This document shows positions 19,910 through 28,371 of a DNA stretch of 64,000 bases, one piece after another. Below the pieces are notes generated by a model, which saw only the letters and a list, made by a program, of their open reading frames with translations, had not been told where the DNA came from and did not search any database. The stretch is taken from the NCBI GenBank assembly GCA_022843485.1, contig JALHNM010000004.1:124001-188000 (forward strand), in the 5' to 3' direction. The DNA is from Fimbriimonadaceae bacterium (GTDB lineage Bacteria > Armatimonadota > Fimbriimonadia > Fimbriimonadales > Fimbriimonadaceae). How positions within the stretch are numbered: the first letter of the stretch is position 1; each line of letters opens with the position of its first letter. The position numbers were made by a program, and so were the translations under genes.

Positions 19910-19927
19910 GGTTAAGCAACCTTAACC
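19910..19927. repeat. Short inverted repeat GGTTAAG/CTTAACC
   Basis: Seven-base arms with a four-base loop between the ROK kinase stop and the microprotein; could be an operator or the end of the ROK transcript. Confidence 0.35.
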
Positions 19928-19951
19928 GCCGTTTTCCCCGGCCTTTCCCCG

Positions 19952-20869
19952 TTACCCTGCAAGGAGCGCCGCGCCAAAGACGCCCGCACTGTCACCTAAC
20001 TCCGGCAGTAAGAGCGGGGTTGTGAAGTCCGGGCCGAAGACGGACTCGGCGAGCGGCGCCTGGCCCCACGTCATGAGCTGAGGCACCTGGCCGACCCCCC
20101 CACCCAAAACGATCGCGTCCGGGTCGAGCACGTTCACGACCGTCGCGAGGGCACGACCGAAATCGAGGCACAGCTCCCGCACGGTCTCCGCACACGCCGC
20201 GTCCTCCCCGCTCCGCTCCACGATCCCGGCTAGCGCAAGCGGTTCACCCGTCCGAGACCGATGGGCCTCTTCCACTGCCGGCCCCGACAGATACCTCTCG
20301 ACGCAGCCCCGACGCCCGCAGTAGCACTCCCGCCCGCCCGGCACGAGCGTGACGTGACCCCATTCGCCGGTCAGCCCGTTCGGTCCGGATAGCAGCCGAC
20401 CGTCCACCACGACCCCGCCGCCGACCCCTGTCCCCATGATCACCCCGAACACCGTACGGTGCCCACGACCCGCCCCTAGCACCGCCTCGGCAAGGGCGAA
20501 GCAGTCCGCATCGTTGGCCAGGGCCACCTCGCACCCGAGGAGCCGCCCCAGATCAGCCTCGAGGGCACGACCGTTCAGGCAGGTCGTGTTGCAGTTCTTC
20601 ATCCGGCCGTCTTGGCGCCGCGAGCCTGGTGTCCCGACCCCCAGCCGCTCGGGCCTGCGCAGTCCGGTCGCTCCCTCGAGCTGCTCGACAACCTCCCCAA
20701 TGCGCCCGAGGATGTGCTCGTACCCAAGCTCGGCCTCCGTCGGGAGCCTCAGGCGGGCAAGGACCTCCCAAGTCCCCGGTTCGGCCTGGCTCCTAGGCAG
20801 CACCCCGGAAACCACGACCCCCTCAACCTTCGTCCCCCCGAGGTCGATCCCCCAGAGCGTCGGCCCCAT
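19952..20869 (-). CDS. ROK family sugar kinase (glucokinase-like)
   Basis: 305 residues. The ATP-phosphate loop is LWGIDLGGTKVEGVVV (residues 5-20). The ROK zinc motif is CYCGRRGCVERYLSGPA, preceded by EWGHVTLVPGG with the substrate-binding glutamate and histidine. NTTCLNGRAL and FGVIMGTGVGGGVVVDG are further conserved blocks. It probably phosphorylates glucose or an amino sugar, but ROK also includes N-acetylmannosamine kinases and transcriptional repressors; no helix-turn-helix is present here, so a kinase is favoured. The ATG follows TAGAAC by 6 nt. It diverges from the peroxiredoxin gene. Confidence 0.88.
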   Translation of the reverse strand: MGPTLWGIDLGGTKVEGVVVSGVLPRSQAEPGTWEVLARLRLPTEAELGYEHILGRIGEVVEQLEGATGLRRPERLGVGTPGSRRQDGRMKNCNTTCLNGRALEADLGRLLGCEVALANDADCFALAEAVLGAGRGHRTVFGVIMGTGVGGGVVVDGRLLSGPNGLTGEWGHVTLVPGGRECYCGRRGCVERYLSGPAVEEAHRSRTGEPLALAGIVERSGEDAACAETVRELCLDFGRALATVVNVLDPDAIVLGGGVGQVPQLMTWGQAPLAESVFGPDFTTPLLLPELGDSAGVFGAALLAG

Positions 20870-20925
20870 CGCTCGGTTCTACCTCCGGTCCCCCGCCCAG
20901 ACGGCGCGTCGCCCAGGCCCCCGCG

Positions 20926-20931
20926 TAAAAT
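20926..20931 (+). promoter_or_regulatory. -10 box TAAAAT for leaderless peroxiredoxin mRNA
   Basis: TAAAAT lies 7 nt before the ATG at 20939. Confidence 0.5.
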
Positions 20932-20938
20932 CCATGGC

Positions 20939-21418
20939 ATGGCCCTCCAGCCCGGATCCCCCGCCCCTGCCGTCACCCTCAAGACCCTCACCGAGACCGG
21001 ACTCGCGGACGTCAGCCTCGGCGACCACATCGGCACGGACAATGTCGTCCTCCTCTTCTTCCCAGCCGCCTTCACGGGCGTCTGCACCCAGGAGCTGTGC
21101 GACGTGACCGCCGGGCTCGGCGGGTTCGACGCCGCAGGGGCCAAGGTCTTCGGGGTCAGCTCCGACACCCCGTTCGCTCAGGCCGCTTGGGCCAAGGCCC
21201 ATGACATCAAGGTCCCCCTCCTTAGCGACCGGCTCGGCGCCGCCCGCGAGGCGTACGACGTCGTCCTCCCCGACTTCATCGGCATGGGCCCCGCGAACAC
21301 GCGGGCGGTCTTCGTCATCGACCGCACCGGGAAGGTCGCCTATAGCGAGCAGACGGCCACCCCGGGCGATATGCCCGACATGGCCGCCCTCGACGCCGCC
21401 GTCAAGGCCCTCGGCTGA
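20939..21418 (+). CDS. Peroxiredoxin (AhpE/Prx5-like)
   Basis: 159 residues. Thioredoxin-fold peroxidase with the active-site run FFPAAFTGVCTQELCDV: the peroxidatic cysteine is in TGVCT (about 47) and a second cysteine follows five residues later. FGVSSDTPFAQAAWAKAHDIKVPLLSDR and TRAVFVIDRTGKVAYSE complete the family pattern. It reduces peroxides with thiol donors in the cytoplasm. The ATG at 20939, not the overlapping ATG at 20934, is in frame with the family. A leaderless -10 box lies directly upstream. It converges on the PQQ-like gene with 6 nt between stops. Confidence 0.9.
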   Translation: MALQPGSPAPAVTLKTLTETGLADVSLGDHIGTDNVVLLFFPAAFTGVCTQELCDVTAGLGGFDAAGAKVFGVSSDTPFAQAAWAKAHDIKVPLLSDRLGAAREAYDVVLPDFIGMGPANTRAVFVIDRTGKVAYSEQTATPGDMPDMAALDAAVKALG

Positions 21419-21424
21419 CCTCGA

Positions 21425-23107
21425 CTACCGCACGATCACGACGGCCTGGTCGACGTTCGCCTGCCACACCTGCGACGTCACCGGGCCCGTCTGGCGGTAG
21501 CGGTATCGCACCGACACCCGGTTGTCCGACCCCCGCACGAACCGGCCGGGATTCGGCGCCGTCACGGTCAAGAAAGCAAGGTTCGTCGAGGCGCTCCCCG
21601 TGAAGACCGTCACATAGGCGTTGGTCGTCCAGTCGAAGAGCTGGACCTGCTGGCTCAGGCCCGCCGTCGAGACGTTCGACACCAGCCGCACCTGGAGCGT
21701 GGTCGGGCTCGGGAGAGGCGAGGTGTAGTTCGCGTCGATCGTGACTGGGCTCTCCTGCGCGTTCAGCACTAGGCCGTTGCGGACCGAGAGCCGGTCCCCA
21801 TCGACGTACCGGAGGCTAGGCAGCGTCCCGCCCAAAAGCTGGCCCCGGAACACCGTGAACCCGGACGCCCCCGTCGGCAGGGCGTCGATGTAGGCCCGCA
21901 CGTTCTGCCCCGTCCCGCAGACGAGAACGATCCCGTCCCGCCCGATCACCGGGCCGCCCAAGTTCACGTTCGCGATCGGCACGCTCCACCGGGTCGTCAG
22001 GTCGGGGTTCAACGACAGGAAGATCCCGTTCGAGAACGCCCCGTTCGTGAAGTAGACCTTGCCCGAGGCGTCCACCGCGATCCGGGGCTGGAAGAAGTCG
22101 CTCGGAATCGGGGCAGAGGTGCTCAGCACCGACCCCGTCGCCGGGTCGAGTCGCACGATGGTCGGCGGGCTCGTCCGGGCGTAGGTGTAGACCGAACCGT
22201 CAGGGCCCTGGGCGTGCGAGCCGAACGGGGTGTAGCCCATCGGGTACCGCCACTTCTCCACGAACGCAGTCCCCGTGTCCGTCAAGGCCACGAAGAAGTC
22301 GGTCACCGGGTTGTTCTGCGTCCGCGGGGCGTAGACCGTGCCGTCCCGCCCGACCAGGAGCCCTAGCTGCTGCACGAGCCCGCCCCCGATCCCCGCCGAC
22401 CGGAACCGACGGGCACCGGTCGCCAGATCGATCGACAGCACCCGCGGGCCCTCCGAGCTCGCTTCCCAGGTATAGCCCCGGTCGGCGAACACCGCGACCT
22501 CCGACCCGCCCGAGGTCGGCGAGAACCGGCTGAGCGTCCACGCCGTCGTCCCATCCACCGCCCGCACCCGCCGCACGCTCTGGAAGTTCCCAACGATGAG
22601 GTCCCCGTTCGAGGCGAACGACAGCGACTCGGTAGTGGTCTGGTCAACGAGGTCCTGCGAGCGCCAGAGGGTCGACCCGTCCAGAGCCCGAAGGGCGTAA
22701 AGGAAGCTCTGGTTCGTGTCGCCGGCTCGGGTGGCGTAGACGACTCCGTCCCGCACCGCGGTCACCATGTTGCGCCAGTCGGTGCCTGGGAAGTCCACGG
22801 GAAGCGACCGCCTCCACAACTCTTGCCCCGTCTCGATGTTGTAAGCCACGAGCGACGTCCCTTGTAGCACGTCGTTGATGTTGAACATCCGGGCGACGAA
22901 GAACCGGCCGCCCTCGGCGACACCCTGTTGGGCGACGACGGCGTTGAGACCCCCCGACCACAGCAGGCGGTCGGTTTCCGGGCCGAGGTTGATGCTTTGG
23001 CCGTCACGGCTGGGGGTGCCACCGACGGCGACACGCCACTCGGTGTTCTGGGCCTGGGACAGGCCGGCGACGAGCAGCAGGGCGAAGGAAGTCAGTATCG
23101 GGCGCAC
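21425..23107 (-). CDS. Secreted PQQ-like beta-propeller protein with lineage-type C-terminal domain
   Basis: 560 residues. Signal peptide [16 protein letters not shown], then repeated blades of the PQQ/quinoprotein type ([65 protein letters not shown]). No quinone-binding disulfide or calcium site is recognisable, so it is more likely a binding or structural propeller than a dehydrogenase. The last 115 residues are a separate beta domain ending [16 protein letters not shown], which recurs at the end of the secreted protein at 36782. The GTG start follows TAGACT by 6 nt. Expected outside the cytoplasmic membrane. Confidence 0.78.
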   Translation of the reverse strand: MRPILTSFALLLVAGLSQAQNTEWRVAVGGTPSRDGQSINLGPETDRLLWSGGLNAVVAQQGVAEGGRFFVARMFNINDVLQGTSLVAYNIETGQELWRRSLPVDFPGTDWRNMVTAVRDGVVYATRAGDTNQSFLYALRALDGSTLWRSQDLVDQTTTESLSFASNGDLIVGNFQSVRRVRAVDGTTAWTLSRFSPTSGGSEVAVFADRGYTWEASSEGPRVLSIDLATGARRFRSAGIGGGLVQQLGLLVGRDGTVYAPRTQNNPVTDFFVALTDTGTAFVEKWRYPMGYTPFGSHAQGPDGSVYTYARTSPPTIVRLDPATGSVLSTSAPIPSDFFQPRIAVDASGKVYFTNGAFSNGIFLSLNPDLTTRWSVPIANVNLGGPVIGRDGIVLVCGTGQNVRAYIDALPTGASGFTVFRGQLLGGTLPSLRYVDGDRLSVRNGLVLNAQESPVTIDANYTSPLPSPTTLQVRLVSNVSTAGLSQQVQLFDWTTNAYVTVFTGSASTNLAFLTVTAPNPGRFVRGSDNRVSVRYRYRQTGPVTSQVWQANVDQAVVIVR

Positions 23108-23113
23108 GAAAGG

Positions 23114-23119
23114 AGTCTA
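23114..23119 (-). promoter_or_regulatory. -10 box TAGACT for the PQQ-like gene
   Basis: TAGACT on the minus strand, 6 nt before the GTG at 23107. Confidence 0.55.
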
Positions 23120-23151
23120 CACCGAGTCTGTCCGGATCGACGCTCGAAAGA

Positions 23152-23913
23152 TCACGGGGCCTGATCGCTAAGGGTCACCGGACAGCCCCACCCGTCGTAG
23201 TCTCCACCCACCGCCTCGGCCCGCACCCGCCACCCGTAACAGGCGGCGTCGAACGCCTCGCCCGCGACCGCCTGCACCACCGTCACCTGGAGCCGCAAGG
23301 GCCCGATCGCCTTCACCCGGTATCCCTGGGCCGACGCCCAGGCCGTCACCTCGTCCATCCCCGCCTGGTCGCGAAAGTCGAGGACGTGGTCCACCGGCCG
23401 GGGCGCCCGCCCATCGTCGCCGTCCTCCGCCAAGCCCTCCCGGACCTTCCGATTAGACAGCGCCTCCAGACCGGCCGGGTCAGGAAGGAGCACCTGCGTG
23501 TAGAGCGTCCAGTCCGGGTCCCGGTCGGCCAGGCCCTCGCGGACGGCCACGTGGGGCCGAAGCGCGATGAGGATGTCCTCGTCGAACTTCGGGCGCCGGG
23601 GCGAGTACCAGAACGCCCCCCACCGCCCCCCGCCGGTCAGCGTGCCCACCATGACCGCCCCATGGCGGTCGATCTCGCCTTCGATCTCGTCCTGGAGCTC
23701 CTGGATCGACGCCCGCGCCTCCACCCCCGGCATGCCCCGGTCGTCGGGCTGGTAGTCCACGATCACTCGCAGCAGCCACGGCAGCCCCGCCCTGTTCTCA
23801 GGCCGCATAAAGCCGGTGTTGAGCAAGGTCAGGCAGAGAGAGCGCTCCCCATCCCCCTCGTCCACCTCCGTCAGGAAGTGCTCCCAAGGCGCGAGCGTGT
23901 CTTCGACCGGCAC
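23152..23913 (-). CDS. DUF695-like protein with RraB-like C-terminal domain
   Basis: 253 residues from GTG 23913, which follows CATAAT by 6 nt; an upstream ATG at 23946 would start before the promoter. Residues 10-135 resemble DUF695 (LPWLLRVIVDYQPDDRGMPGVEARASIQELQDEIEG, then VGTLTGGGRWGAFWYSP). DPDWTLYTQVLLPD joins this to a C-terminal part (VDHVLDFRDQAGMDEVTAWASAQGYRVKAI) that fits the ribonuclease E inhibitor RraB-like domain, a pairing often seen together. The cellular role of this pair is not known to me. It diverges from the isomerase gene at 23980. Confidence 0.65.
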   Translation of the reverse strand: MPVEDTLAPWEHFLTEVDEGDGERSLCLTLLNTGFMRPENRAGLPWLLRVIVDYQPDDRGMPGVEARASIQELQDEIEGEIDRHGAVMVGTLTGGGRWGAFWYSPRRPKFDEDILIALRPHVAVREGLADRDPDWTLYTQVLLPDPAGLEALSNRKVREGLAEDGDDGRAPRPVDHVLDFRDQAGMDEVTAWASAQGYRVKAIGPLRLQVTVVQAVAGEAFDAACYGWRVRAEAVGGDYDGWGCPVTLSDQAP

Positions 23914-23979
23914 ACCTCGATTATGGGCTCCCCCGCCCAGGTGCACGGCGCCGCCCCGGTCCGGTCACAATCCGTCCGC

Positions 23980-24963
23980 ATGAAGATCGGCCTGTTCCTC
24001 GCCCTGTTCGGCGACCGCCCTCTCGAAGCCGCCCTCGACGCTGCGGTGGTCGCGGGAGTGAGCGCGGTCGAGATCGGGGCGGGCGCCTATCCCGGCAGCC
24101 CTCACCTCGACGTCCCCCTCCTCCTCGAGAGCGAGACCGAGCGCCGCCGCGTCCTCGACGCGATCGAGTCGAGGGGGCTCACCCTCTCCGCCCTGAGCGT
24201 CCACGGCAACCCGCTCCACCCAGACTCCGCCATCGCCGAAGACCACCACCGTGCGTTCGTCCAGGCCGTCGAGCTCGCCCCGCTCCTCGGCATCGACCGG
24301 GTCAACGGCTTCAGCGGGTGTCCGGGCGACGGGCCGGACGCCAAAAACCCCAACTGGGTCACCTGCGCGTGGCCCGATGAGTACCGAGACGTGCTCGAGT
24401 GGCAATGGGCCCAGCGAGTCGTCCCGTACTGGCGCGAACAAGCCCAACTCCTCGTCCGGCACAACGTCCGGTTCGGGATCGAGATGCACCCCGGGTTCGT
24501 CTGCTACTCCAACGAGACCCTCCTGCGCCTGAGGCGAGAGGTCGGGGCCGGCGGCGAGACCATCGGCGCGAACTTCGACCCCTCGCACCTCTGGTGGCAA
24601 GGGGCCGACCCCCTCCTCGCCCTGCGCGAGCTCCTCCAACTGGGGGCTGTGTTCCACGTCCACGCCAAAGACGCTCGAGTCGAGCCCGCCAACGCGGCCC
24701 GCAACGGCAACCTCGACACCAAGTCCTACAGCGACGTCCAGGCCCGGTCGTGGGTGTTCCGGACAGTGGGCTACGGCCACAGCGCCGAGTGGTGGAAGGA
24801 CTTCGTCTCGACCCTACGCTCGTTCGGCTACGACGACGTCGTGAGCATCGAGCACGAAGACGGGCTCATGTCCCCGACCGAGGGACTCGCCAAGGCCGTC
24901 GCGACCCTGAGGGAGGCCGTCATCGTCAACCCCGCCGGCCCCATGTTCTGGGCGCGCGACTGA
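23980..24963 (+). CDS. Sugar phosphate isomerase/epimerase (TIM barrel)
   Basis: 327 residues, another xylose-isomerase-like TIM-barrel protein, not close in sequence to the one at 1016. Metal-site segments are SALSVHGNPLHPD (about 73), FGIEMHPGFVCYSNETLLRL (about 166-186), GANFDPSHLWWQGADPL (about 196) and VFHVHAKDARVEPANAA (about 225). The last three are characteristic of a subfamily whose members are often described only as sugar phosphate isomerase. Substrate unknown. A CACAAT box lies 8 nt before ATG. A 15-bp perfect hairpin follows the gene. Confidence 0.82.
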   Translation: MKIGLFLALFGDRPLEAALDAAVVAGVSAVEIGAGAYPGSPHLDVPLLLESETERRRVLDAIESRGLTLSALSVHGNPLHPDSAIAEDHHRAFVQAVELAPLLGIDRVNGFSGCPGDGPDAKNPNWVTCAWPDEYRDVLEWQWAQRVVPYWREQAQLLVRHNVRFGIEMHPGFVCYSNETLLRLRREVGAGGETIGANFDPSHLWWQGADPLLALRELLQLGAVFHVHAKDARVEPANAARNGNLDTKSYSDVQARSWVFRTVGYGHSAEWWKDFVSTLRSFGYDDVVSIEHEDGLMSPTEGLAKAVATLREAVIVNPAGPMFWARD

Positions 24964-25000
24964 GCCCCCCGCCGACTCCCTAGCAGCCTCGACCACCCCT

Positions 25001-25038
25001 TGACGACCCCCTGACCACACGAAGTCAGGGGGTCGTCA
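25001..25038 (+). terminator. Strong hairpin after the sugar isomerase gene (no T-tract)
   Basis: TGACGACCCCCTGAC (25001-25015) and its perfect reverse complement (25024-25038) enclose an 8-nt loop. It is followed by CCCGG, so it is not a classical intrinsic terminator. Confidence 0.5.
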
Positions 25039-25069
25039 CCCGGTAAACGAAGCTGTTCGCCCCCCAAAA

Positions 25070-25745
25070 CCCGACGTCAGACCGCCCCCGACGCCCACGT
25101 TCCAGGCACCGGCTCATCGAACCGGTACCGCGGCACCTTGCCCGGCCCGTGGTTCAGCTCGACGGTGACTCGTGATCGCACGTCGGTGACGGCCGTATCG
25201 ACCGTGGCACGGGCAGCTGCGAGGTTGGCCCACCCCTACGCACCGCTGAGCGTCAGAACCATATGAGCGAGGGCCGCGCTCACGTCCTGCCAGTGCTGCA
25301 GGACCTCGTCCATAGTGGAAGGCCACCAGGCCACACCAGTGAGCGGCACAGTGAGTGTCAGAGGTCACCAGTCGATGGTCGTAGGTCACCCGTTGTGGCC
25401 CATCGGTCGACCGCCGTCAATAGAAGGCGGCCGTCAGGCCGTCACTGTCGACCTCCAAAGCACGACTGTCAGTCTACGGGCCTCGCCGGTCGAGCTGCAA
25501 GGCGCCTTTGTCGAGTTGGGTGGCATGACTGTAGGGCTTTGGCATATCGGCGTGTGTCGTGTCCGCTCACCGACGTCGTCGTGCCGACTCCCCTGCGCCG
25601 TCAGCCGTGCCCCCGTCTCGGATGGTGCCGCCACAACGGGGCGAGCCTACGTAAGAGTCCTTCTCACGACCTTCCGGCGGGGAATAGGCGGGTTGTCGAC
25701 CCCGGACCCGAAAGTCACGGCCGCAAAATCCACCCGGCCCCGCCG
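25070..25745 (-). pseudogene. Decayed, internally deleted copy of the portal/terminase module
   Basis: The left 95 bp (25070-25165) match the portal gene 3-prime end and its stop (25831-25925), sharing for example ATCGAACCGG and CCGCGGCACCTT. A stretch near 25575-25620 resembles the terminase 3-prime region near 27115-27165 (CGTCGTGCC, ACTCCCC, GCGCCG, CAGCCG). The right 118 bp (25628-25745) match the terminase 5-prime end (28231-28351) at high identity, including ACGGGGCGAGCCTACGTAAG. Order and strand are conserved, but about 1.8 kb is missing and the reading frames are broken by stops. The central 25166-25574 has no match I can see. This is a relic of a tandem duplication or repeated insertion. 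Confidence 0.7.
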
Positions 25746-25837
25746 GTTGACACACAGAAAGCCCGCCGAGACCCCAGCGTCGGGTTCTCGCGGTCGGAGC
25801 GAATGGTGTCTAGGGCGCCATCCCGTGAGTCCCGACG

Positions 25838-26914
25838 TCAGACCGCGCCCGTCACGAACGTCCCCGGTTCCGGCTCATCGAACCGGAACCGCGGCACCTT
25901 CCCCGGCCCGAAGTTGAGCTCGACGAGCGGGCGCAGGAGCTGCTCCGTCATCACGGTCTCCGCCAGCTCCCGCCGGATCGCCACGATCTGGAGCATCAGG
26001 ATCTGGAGGTGGACCTTGCCGAGCGCCAACGAGCCCACCCGCCTCCCCTCGTCCGTCGTGAGCGTCTGCCCGAGCACGGCCCGCGCGATCTCCCGGTTGT
26101 GGAACTCGATCGCCTCCTGGAACCCGGTCGACGGCCCCCGGTCACCGCCGAGCAACGAGACCTCGATCTCGTTCGGACAGACCACCGCCGCGTTGTTCTG
26201 GATCTCCCGCAGGGCCCGGAGGATCGCGGACTGCTCGTCCGACGGCAGCCCTCGCTCGTACCGGCCCAACACGGTCGGCATCGCGTACTTCTCGAGGTGG
26301 ACCTTCCACGCCCCGAGCAAGGTCTGTTTCGCCAGCCAGTGCCGATGGGCGGCGTCGAGGTCGCTCTTGCCCCTCGGCTGCCCGTAGCCGCGACGGTGGA
26401 TGTGGAGGACGAACTTGCCGCGGGGCAGCTCTACCTCCTCTTCGCCCGGCACCCGCAGCCGGAGCCCCTCGATCCGGCCGAAGCGGTCGGCGACGAGTCC
26501 GAACATAGCCGGGTCCTTGGGGCGCACCGCCTGCAGCCAAATCCGCCCGTTGGCCTCGCGGTAGACCGTCTCCTGGACCGACCACCCCTTGGCGAAAGCG
26601 TCCATGGCCCCACCGAGCACGTCCTCGGGTGCCCCCTCCATCTCGACGAGGGCCTCCCGGGCGAACTCGGCCTTCGCCGCCGCCTCGGGGCTCGGGTCCG
26701 CGGGCTCGATCCGCCAGGGCGCGGCCAACACCGCGAGCCGCTTGAGCGTGAGCACGGTCTGGACCATCGAGTCCCGTTGCATCTCGTCGTAGGTCTCGTA
26801 GGGGAGCTGCCCCAGCCGGATCCCCGGTTGGGAGAAGGCTGTGCGGTCCCATTGCGTCAACTGCGGGGCGATCTCGCGCTCCGTCTCTCGGGTGCGTCTT
26901 GAAAAGAGTCTCAT
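25838..26914 (-). CDS. Phage portal protein, Mu gp29-like (DUF935 type)
   Basis: 358 residues. The sequence fits the DUF935/Mu gp29 portal family: an N-terminal IRLGQLPYETYDEMQRDSMVQTVLTLKRLAVLAAPWRI, then VQETVYREANGRIWLQAVRPKDPAMFGL, KFVLHIHRRGYGQPRGKSDLD, LGAWKVHLEKYAMPTVLGRYE and TLTTDEGRRVGSLALGKVH. Portals form the dodecameric DNA gate of the capsid. The ATG at 26914 has CGGAG a short way upstream; a longer frame runs through the hairpin repeat and is rejected. Only the terminase gene accompanies it: no head, tail or lysis genes are present, so this is a relic or a domesticated piece rather than a prophage. It may be slightly truncated, since family members are commonly longer. Confidence 0.8.
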   Translation of the reverse strand: MRLFSRRTRETEREIAPQLTQWDRTAFSQPGIRLGQLPYETYDEMQRDSMVQTVLTLKRLAVLAAPWRIEPADPSPEAAAKAEFAREALVEMEGAPEDVLGGAMDAFAKGWSVQETVYREANGRIWLQAVRPKDPAMFGLVADRFGRIEGLRLRVPGEEEVELPRGKFVLHIHRRGYGQPRGKSDLDAAHRHWLAKQTLLGAWKVHLEKYAMPTVLGRYERGLPSDEQSAILRALREIQNNAAVVCPNEIEVSLLGGDRGPSTGFQEAIEFHNREIARAVLGQTLTTDEGRRVGSLALGKVHLQILMLQIVAIRRELAETVMTEQLLRPLVELNFGPGKVPRFRFDEPEPGTFVTGAV

Positions 26915-26924
26915 CGTCTGCTCC

Positions 26925-26971
26925 GTAGCACCGACTTCTAGCCGGTGGTGCCCCAGGCTTCCAGCCTGGGG
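26925..26971 (+). repeat. Intergenic double-hairpin repeat, family A copy 1
   Basis: Starts GTAGCACCGACTTCTAGCCG and continues with GGTG and CCCCAGGCTTCCAGCCTGGG. Two adjacent stems, ACCGACT/AGCCGGT (imperfect) and CCCCAGGCT/AGCCTGGGG. Same element at 52384 and 54779. It separates the terminase and portal genes. Confidence 0.8.
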
Positions 26972-26990
26972 CCTGGCCGCTCGGGCCGCC

Positions 26991-28334
26991 TCATGTCTTC
27001 TCCGTCCGCCTCGCCGGGGGAGCGACCGAGAAGGCCCGCGTCCCGCTGAGGGCGATCTGGGTCCGGTAGCGCCGCCGCAAGAGCCGCGCCGCCAGGGCCA
27101 GGGCGATGACGAGGTCGTCGTGCCCACTCCCCCGCGCCGCCAGCCGCGACCCCGTCTCCGTCGGCGTCGCCTCGAAGTGGGCCAGCTCCCTCAGCAGCTC
27201 TGGGTCCGGGCGCATCCTCAGGGCCTGCCGCTCCACCAGCCACGCCAAGCCGTCCACCAACTCGGACTTCGTGGCCGACGTGAACACCAGCCCGTCCACC
27301 AGCGCCCCCGACGCCTGCGCCTGAAGCGCCTCGAGCGCGGGGTCCCCGACCCCCGTCGCGTCGCAGAGCACCCGGGCCTCCGGGTACCGCCCCACGACCT
27401 CGGTCACCCGCCGCACCGTCTCCGACCACGAGGTCCCGTGGAACCTCACGACCTCCAGTAGAGCCGCCTCGGACCGGTCGCCCTGCAGCACCGCCACCGC
27501 CGTGAAGTCCCGGTACCGCGCCCAGTCCACGCCGATCGCGACCGGCCCCTCAACAGCCGGGAGCTCGGGGACAAGGCACCCCGCCACCGCCTCCGACCGG
27601 AACACGCGCCCGCTCGACTCCTCGAAGCTCGCCTCGTACTCCACCCGGAACGCCCGCTCGCTCACCAACTGCCTCTGCAGGGTCAGATAGGCGGGCGAGA
27701 CCAGCGGCGACTCGCTCGACGGCGCCCGGCGGCTCCAGACCCCGTGCTCACCCCGCTGCCCCATCTCGAAGAACCGCGCGAAGTGGTCGTGGCCGTGCGG
27801 CGTGCTGATCATCGTCAGCCGCCCCGACGTCGTGGCTAGCATCGGCATCGCGATCTCCGTGACGAGCGACTCCGGCACGTAGGCCGCCTCGTCCACGACG
27901 ATGTCCGTGGCCTCGTTCCCACGGAGGCTCCGAGGGACGTGCCCCGACCGCGCCATGACCCGGTGCGCCCCCAGCGCAAGGTGCGGGTACGGCGACCGCC
28001 GCACCTTGTCCGGCTCTACCCCCAGCCACCCGAGCACGACCAACGTCCGGTCGAAGAGCAGCTGGGCCTGGTCGAGCGTTGGCGCCACGAGTAGGTGCCG
28101 GGTGGGGAAGTCTTGTAGAACGGCGTGCGCCGTCTGAACCGCGCAGGCGTCCGTCTTCCCCCACCGCCGCCCGCACGCCAACACCTTGATCTTCGCCCCC
28201 TCGAACAGGAACCGCTCCTGGCCCGGGTGGGGCCGCCAAAACGGGGCGAGCCTACGTAAGAGTCCTTCCAACGACCTTCCGGCGGGGAACAGGCGGGAGG
28301 TCAACCCCCGGACCCGAAAGTCACGCCCGCGCAA
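26991..28334 (-). CDS. Phage terminase large subunit
   Basis: 447 residues with both enzymatic parts. The ATPase has Walker A ACGRRWGKT (53-61) and Walker B DIVVDEAA (144-151), plus a coupling segment MISTPHG. The RNase H-like nuclease has acidic strands in AIGVDWARYRDF (about 252), LCDATGVGDPAL and GSGHDDLVIALALA near the C-terminus. It would translocate DNA into a capsid through the portal encoded just downstream, and cut it. The frame starts at a TTG (28334) with GGTGGA before it; the true start is uncertain and may lie further in. The catalytic residues are intact, so the gene is either recently acquired or under selection. The first 100 bp are duplicated at 25628. Confidence 0.85.
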   Translation of the reverse strand: MRGRDFRVRGLTSRLFPAGRSLEGLLRRLAPFWRPHPGQERFLFEGAKIKVLACGRRWGKTDACAVQTAHAVLQDFPTRHLLVAPTLDQAQLLFDRTLVVLGWLGVEPDKVRRSPYPHLALGAHRVMARSGHVPRSLRGNEATDIVVDEAAYVPESLVTEIAMPMLATTSGRLTMISTPHGHDHFARFFEMGQRGEHGVWSRRAPSSESPLVSPAYLTLQRQLVSERAFRVEYEASFEESSGRVFRSEAVAGCLVPELPAVEGPVAIGVDWARYRDFTAVAVLQGDRSEAALLEVVRFHGTSWSETVRRVTEVVGRYPEARVLCDATGVGDPALEALQAQASGALVDGLVFTSATKSELVDGLAWLVERQALRMRPDPELLRELAHFEATPTETGSRLAARGSGHDDLVIALALAARLLRRRYRTQIALSGTRAFSVAPPARRTEKT

Positions 28335-28371
28335 TCCACCCGGCCCCGCCGCACGTCTCTAGGCCGAGACC

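Noticed and set aside
25001-25038. Perfect inverted repeat as a transposon end
   Set aside because: It is a closed hairpin with an 8-nt loop right after a gene, with no matching copy at the other side of the phage module and no target-site duplication visible.
25263-26902. Plus-strand frames opposite the portal gene
   Set aside because: Antisense shadows; the minus-strand frame matches a known portal family.
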